A DNA stretch of 64,000 bases. Source: Clostridioides difficile ATCC 9689 = DSM 1296. Lineage in GTDB: Bacteria > Bacillota > Clostridia > Peptostreptococcales > Peptostreptococcaceae. This document shows, one piece after another, positions 60,646 through 64,000 of the stretch. The stretch's first letter is position 1, and each line of letters begins with the position of its first letter. The position numbers and the translations under genes are program-made. The notes under the pieces are model-generated. The model was given only the letters and a program-made list of their open reading frames with translations, had not been told where the DNA came from and did no database searches. The DNA is taken from contig NZ_CP011968.1 in NCBI RefSeq assembly GCF_001077535.1, forward strand, positions 1,116,001 through 1,180,000, given 5' to 3'.

Positions 60646-63600
60646 ATTAGAACTTACAGGGCTTAATAGCTATATTGATAAACAAGTTATAGACTTTGAA
60701 AAATTAATTGAAAGAGGTTTGTTTGGGATATTTGGAACTACTGGAAGTGGAAAATCTACAATATTAGATGCAATAACTATTGCTATGTATGGAAATATAT
60801 CCAGAAATACAAAAGAATATATAAACAGTGTGTGCGATAAGGCAATTATATCATATGAGTTTGAGATAGGAAGCAAAAACACTAGAAGAAGATACATTGT
60901 AGATAGAACCATTGCTAGAAGCAAAACAGGAACAAAGACCTCTAATGCTAGATTAATAGAAGTATTGAATGACAATACCCAAAATGTTTTAGCTGATAAA
61001 GTTGTGGAAGTAAATGAAAAAGTAGCACAGGTTGTAGGATTAACGGCAAATGATTTTACTAGGTCAGTAGTTTTACCACAAGACAAATTTAATGAGTTTC
61101 TAAGATTATCACGTGCAGATAGAAGAGACATGTTAGAGAGAATTTTTAATCTTGAGAAATATGGAAGAAGTCTTGGAGAAAAAGTGAAAAAGAGAAAAAA
61201 TATACAGTTACAAAATTTAAAAGATTTGAAATCAAAATTAAGTCAATATGATGGAATTACAGAGGAAGTATATAACAATATAAACCAAGAATTAATAGAG
61301 TTAAAAAATTTGGAAAAAGATAAGAATAATGCTTTAGACCTAGCTCAAAAATCTTATGAAGAAAGTAAAACAGTATATGAAGAACAATTAAAGTTAGAAA
61401 AAAATGAACTTAGAAAAAATGAGCTTGATTTAAAAAATAGTGAGATAAAAGAAAAGATTGCTCTTGTAGAAAATGATAGTAACGCTAAAAAGGTAGACCC
61501 ATACATAAGTTCAGTTCAAAATCTAGAAAAAAAGATAGATGAAGATAGCTTCGCAGTAAGTAATTTAGAAAAGAAATTAGCAATATTAAATCAGGAGCTT
61601 GAAGTTACAAAAAATAGATATGAAAAAATAAACAAAATTAAGAATGAAGAAGTCCCTAAATTGAGTGAAGAAAAAATAAGATTGCAACAAGCAATAAAAT
61701 TAGAAGAAGAGTTAGTTTTATTAGATAGAGAGTTAAAAGAGCTAAAAGAAAGTGGAATTAATTTAAATAAGACTAAAGTTGAATTAGAAAAAGTAAAGCA
61801 GGTGTCAGAGTCCAGAAAAGATGCAGTTACTAAATCTATAAAAGAAGTTGAAGGAAAGATTGATAAAGTAAATATAAGTGCAGAATTAAAACAAAAAATA
61901 TTTCTAGCATATGAATACGAGAAAGATTACAACAACGTATTGGAAGAAAAAAATCAAAAGCTAAATAAACTAGAAGAAATACTCAAAGAGACAGAAAATA
62001 TAAATTTAAAAGTTAGATATATTGATAAAGATAAGAATGATGTAAATCGTAATTTAGAAAATTTATCACTTCACTTGGATGTTCTTCTTAAAAAATGTCC
62101 TGGTAAGAGTGCTGATTTACTTTTAAAATCTGAATATGTTACTGAATTAAGAAATAAAGCAAATAATACTAAAGAAAATGAAATTAAGAAAAGCAGTATA
62201 CAAGATGAATTAAAGATAATACTTGAAAGTAAGTTTAATACTGAAAGGGAAGTAAATTTACTAAATGAAAAACTTGAAAATAATAGAAAGAACAGAGATG
62301 ACCTAGAAAAAGAATTAGAAGAACTAAAGTATTTAAATTTAGCCTCTGAACTTAGACGTGAATTAAAAGAAAATATGCCTTGTCCAGTTTGTGGGTCAAA
62401 ACATCATGAAAATCATAATATAACTAAATATGATGAAAATATATCTTTTGTCAAAGAAAAACTGGAGAAATTAGAAAAAGAAAAAATAAGTATAAGAAAC
62501 AATATAGAGGAATTAAATGCTAAAGTAAGTGGGTATTTATCTATAGAAAAAATGAAGACTAAAGAACTTGAAGATGTAAAAGGAAAACTAGGGGGGATTC
62601 CATCTAGTCAATTATTAAAAAAACTTGATGAAGAACAAAGAAAACTTGCATTGTTAAAATCTAATATTCAGGAGTGGGAGAAAGAAAAAGAGAGTACTGA
62701 AAATAAAGTAACATTAGCGAAAGAAGAAAAAAATAAAATTGAAAAAGAAGAATTAAAAATAAGAGAGAGTCTGAATAATTATAAGAAATTAACAAGAGAT
62801 TTAAACATAGAAATAGAAGGTTTAGAAAATAAATGTAAAAAACTTAAACAGGAATACCTAGGATTAAAGACGATTACTAAAGTCTCTAATCTATTGTCAA
62901 AAGTAAAAGAAATAAGGGAGAATGAAAAAGAATTAGAATTACTAAGTACTGGGCATTCAAATTTATTAAAAAATAGAGACTCACTAGATATTAAAATAAG
63001 AGAAAATGAGAGTAAACTACATGAAATAGAGATAGAATTAATAAAGGCTAGAGAATTATATGTAGAAAAGAAATTGAGTAGGGATAATAAGTATAAAGAA
63101 GTTATTAGCATAACTAAAGGTGATTTAGCTAAAAATCTTTTACATAATGTTGAAGAAAATATATGTAAGATATTAGAACAAGAAGAATCAAGCAAGAAAA
63201 AATTGGAAGAGCAAAGATTAGAATATGAAAAAAACATTGCTGAAAAGCACAATATAGATGGTAGACTTAAAACTGCTAAGGAACAATATAAAGACCAAAA
63301 ATCAACACTAAATAAACTATTAGCAGAAAATAAATTTGAAAGTATATATGCAGTAAAAAGAGCTTTATTAGATACTGATGCAGTAAAAAAATTGATTGAA
63401 GAAATACTAGAGCATGAAGAAGAACAAAAGTTATTATCATTTAAAATAAAATCATCAAAAGAAAAATTAAATGGAAGAAGCATAAAGAAGGAGTACTTTG
63501 AACAATTAAAAGATGAAATTTATAATTTGAAAGTAGAAATAGGAAATATATCCAAAGATATTGGAGCTAATCAAAATCAGTTAATAACATTAAAAGACTC

Positions 63601-64000
63601 TTTAGATAAGATAAATGATTTTAATAAACAACTTAAGGTAGTTGAACACAATGTGGACTTATTGGAAGAATTAGATAAATGTGTACAAGGAAATAAATTT
63701 GTAGAATATGTTTCTACAAACCAATTAAAATATATAGCGTTGGAAGCATCAAAACGATTGGATGGAATAACAAAAGGAAGATATGCACTTGAAATTGACT
63801 CAACACTAAACTTTGTAATGAGAGATAACTTTAATGGAGGAGAAAGAAGAAGCATTGATACTCTATCTGGTGGAGAGACATTCTTGACATCTCTATCATT
63901 AGCACTTGCTCTTTCATCTCAAATACAATTAAAGGGAAGTGCACCATTAGAATTTTTCTTTTTAGATGAAGGTTTTGGTTCATTAGATAGTGAACTTTTA
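60632..64000 (+). CDS. sbcC: Exonuclease SbcC (Rad50-like ATPase), cut by window end
   Basis: The first 1123 codons of the SMC-like ATPase partner of SbcD. Walker A is GTTGSGKST (about 37-45), followed by the PQDKFNEFL Q-loop region. Long coiled coils (about 180-1000) are interrupted by the zinc hook CPVC at 584-587 that joins two molecules. The C-terminal ATPase lobe has the signature LSGGET (from about 1078) and Walker B FFFLDEGFGSLD; the frame is open to the last base. ATG 60632 lies inside the end of sbcD in another frame. Only a short C-terminus should be missing. Confidence 0.95.
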   Translation, partial: MRPIRLELTGLNSYIDKQVIDFEKLIERGLFGIFGTTGSGKSTILDAITIAMYGNISRNTKEYINSVCDKAIISYEFEIGSKNTRRRYIVDRTIARSKTGTKTSNARLIEVLNDNTQNVLADKVVEVNEKVAQVVGLTANDFTRSVVLPQDKFNEFLRLSRADRRDMLERIFNLEKYGRSLGEKVKKRKNIQLQNLKDLKSKLSQYDGITEEVYNNINQELIELKNLEKDKNNALDLAQKSYEESKTVYEEQLKLEKNELRKNELDLKNSEIKEKIALVENDSNAKKVDPYISSVQNLEKKIDEDSFAVSNLEKKLAILNQELEVTKNRYEKINKIKNEEVPKLSEEKIRLQQAIKLEEELVLLDRELKELKESGINLNKTKVELEKVKQVSESRKDAVTKSIKEVEGKIDKVNISAELKQKIFLAYEYEKDYNNVLEEKNQKLNKLEEILKETENINLKVRYIDKDKNDVNRNLENLSLHLDVLLKKCPGKSADLLLKSEYVTELRNKANNTKENEIKKSSIQDELKIILESKFNTEREVNLLNEKLENNRKNRDDLEKELEELKYLNLASELRRELKENMPCPVCGSKHHENHNITKYDENISFVKEKLEKLEKEKISIRNNIEELNAKVSGYLSIEKMKTKELEDVKGKLGGIPSSQLLKKLDEEQRKLALLKSNIQEWEKEKESTENKVTLAKEEKNKIEKEELKIRESLNNYKKLTRDLNIEIEGLENKCKKLKQEYLGLKTITKVSNLLSKVKEIRENEKELELLSTGHSNLLKNRDSLDIKIRENESKLHEIEIELIKARELYVEKKLSRDNKYKEVISITKGDLAKNLLHNVEENICKILEQEESSKKKLEEQRLEYEKNIAEKHNIDGRLKTAKEQYKDQKSTLNKLLAENKFESIYAVKRALLDTDAVKKLIEEILEHEEEQKLLSFKIKSSKEKLNGRSIKKEYFEQLKDEIYNLKVEIGNISKDIGANQNQLITLKDSLDKINDFNKQLKVVEHNVDLLEELDKCVQGNKFVEYVSTNQLKYIALEASKRLDGITKGRYALEIDSTLNFVMRDNFNGGERRSIDTLSGGETFLTSLSLALALSSQIQLKGSAPLEFFFLDEGFGSLDSELL

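Overview
This window is AT-rich low-GC Firmicute chromosome. It is almost certainly Clostridioides difficile. That inference rests on the tandem pair of cell-wall proteins carrying three cell-wall-binding type 2 (CWB2) repeats plus an Amidase_3 domain (the Cwp16/Cwp17 arrangement), on the clostridial 16S/23S sequences, and on the order of the potABCD, addBA and sbcDC neighbourhoods. Both ends cut through genes: a fumarase subunit on the left and sbcC on the right. No insertion sequence, prophage, CRISPR array or origin was seen.

Layout. 0-2.6 kb: two-subunit class I fumarase and malic enzyme. 2.9-4.7 kb: a GNAT acetyltransferase, a zinc-ribbon protein and cvfB. 4.9-7.7 kb: nagR-nagA-nagB for amino-sugar catabolism, with two palindromic operators directly behind the promoter. 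7.8-12.8 kb: a small membrane protein, an OmpR-type two-component pair and a PAS-GGDEF protein. 13.0-17.7 kb: a MerR regulator divergent from a heterodimeric ABC exporter, with a textbook MerR-type promoter between them and a frameshifted microprotein gene behind merR. 18.0-21.4 kb: VTC-domain protein, DUF4956 protein and CotH kinase. 21.9-22.6 kb: a YczE/YitT-like membrane protein. 23.0-27.3 kb: an XRE-cupin regulator and the polyamine importer potABCD. 27.5-36.8 kb: an exopolysaccharide cluster and a GH73-type glucosaminidase. 37.0-42.0 kb: one rRNA operon in the order 16S-23S-tRNA-Gly-5S. 42.2-46.8 kb: two near-identical Cwp amidases in tandem. 47.0-64.0 kb: a long co-directional DNA-repair block.

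Two regions stand out. The exopolysaccharide cluster combines a membrane protein with a dead GGDEF site but an intact RxxD c-di-GMP-binding motif, a DUF2334 deacetylase, a processive GT2 synthase, a BcsB-like protein, a GH113-like hydrolase and UDP-GlcNAc 2-epimerase. Gene content resembles the Listeria Pss system, so an N-acetylmannosamine polymer switched on by c-di-GMP is a reasonable inference. The repair block carries three uncharacterised genes directly upstream of, and translationally coupled to, addB-addA. They look like AddB and AddA cut into pieces: a motor-dead AddB-like protein, a nuclease-free UvrD-like helicase and a stand-alone Fe-S PD-(D/E)XK nuclease with the same cysteine spacing as AddB.

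Almost all genes are on the + strand. Many transcription units end in strong hairpin-plus-T terminators that fix the operon boundaries. Several genes use TTG or GTG starts, and potC appears to start with ATT.
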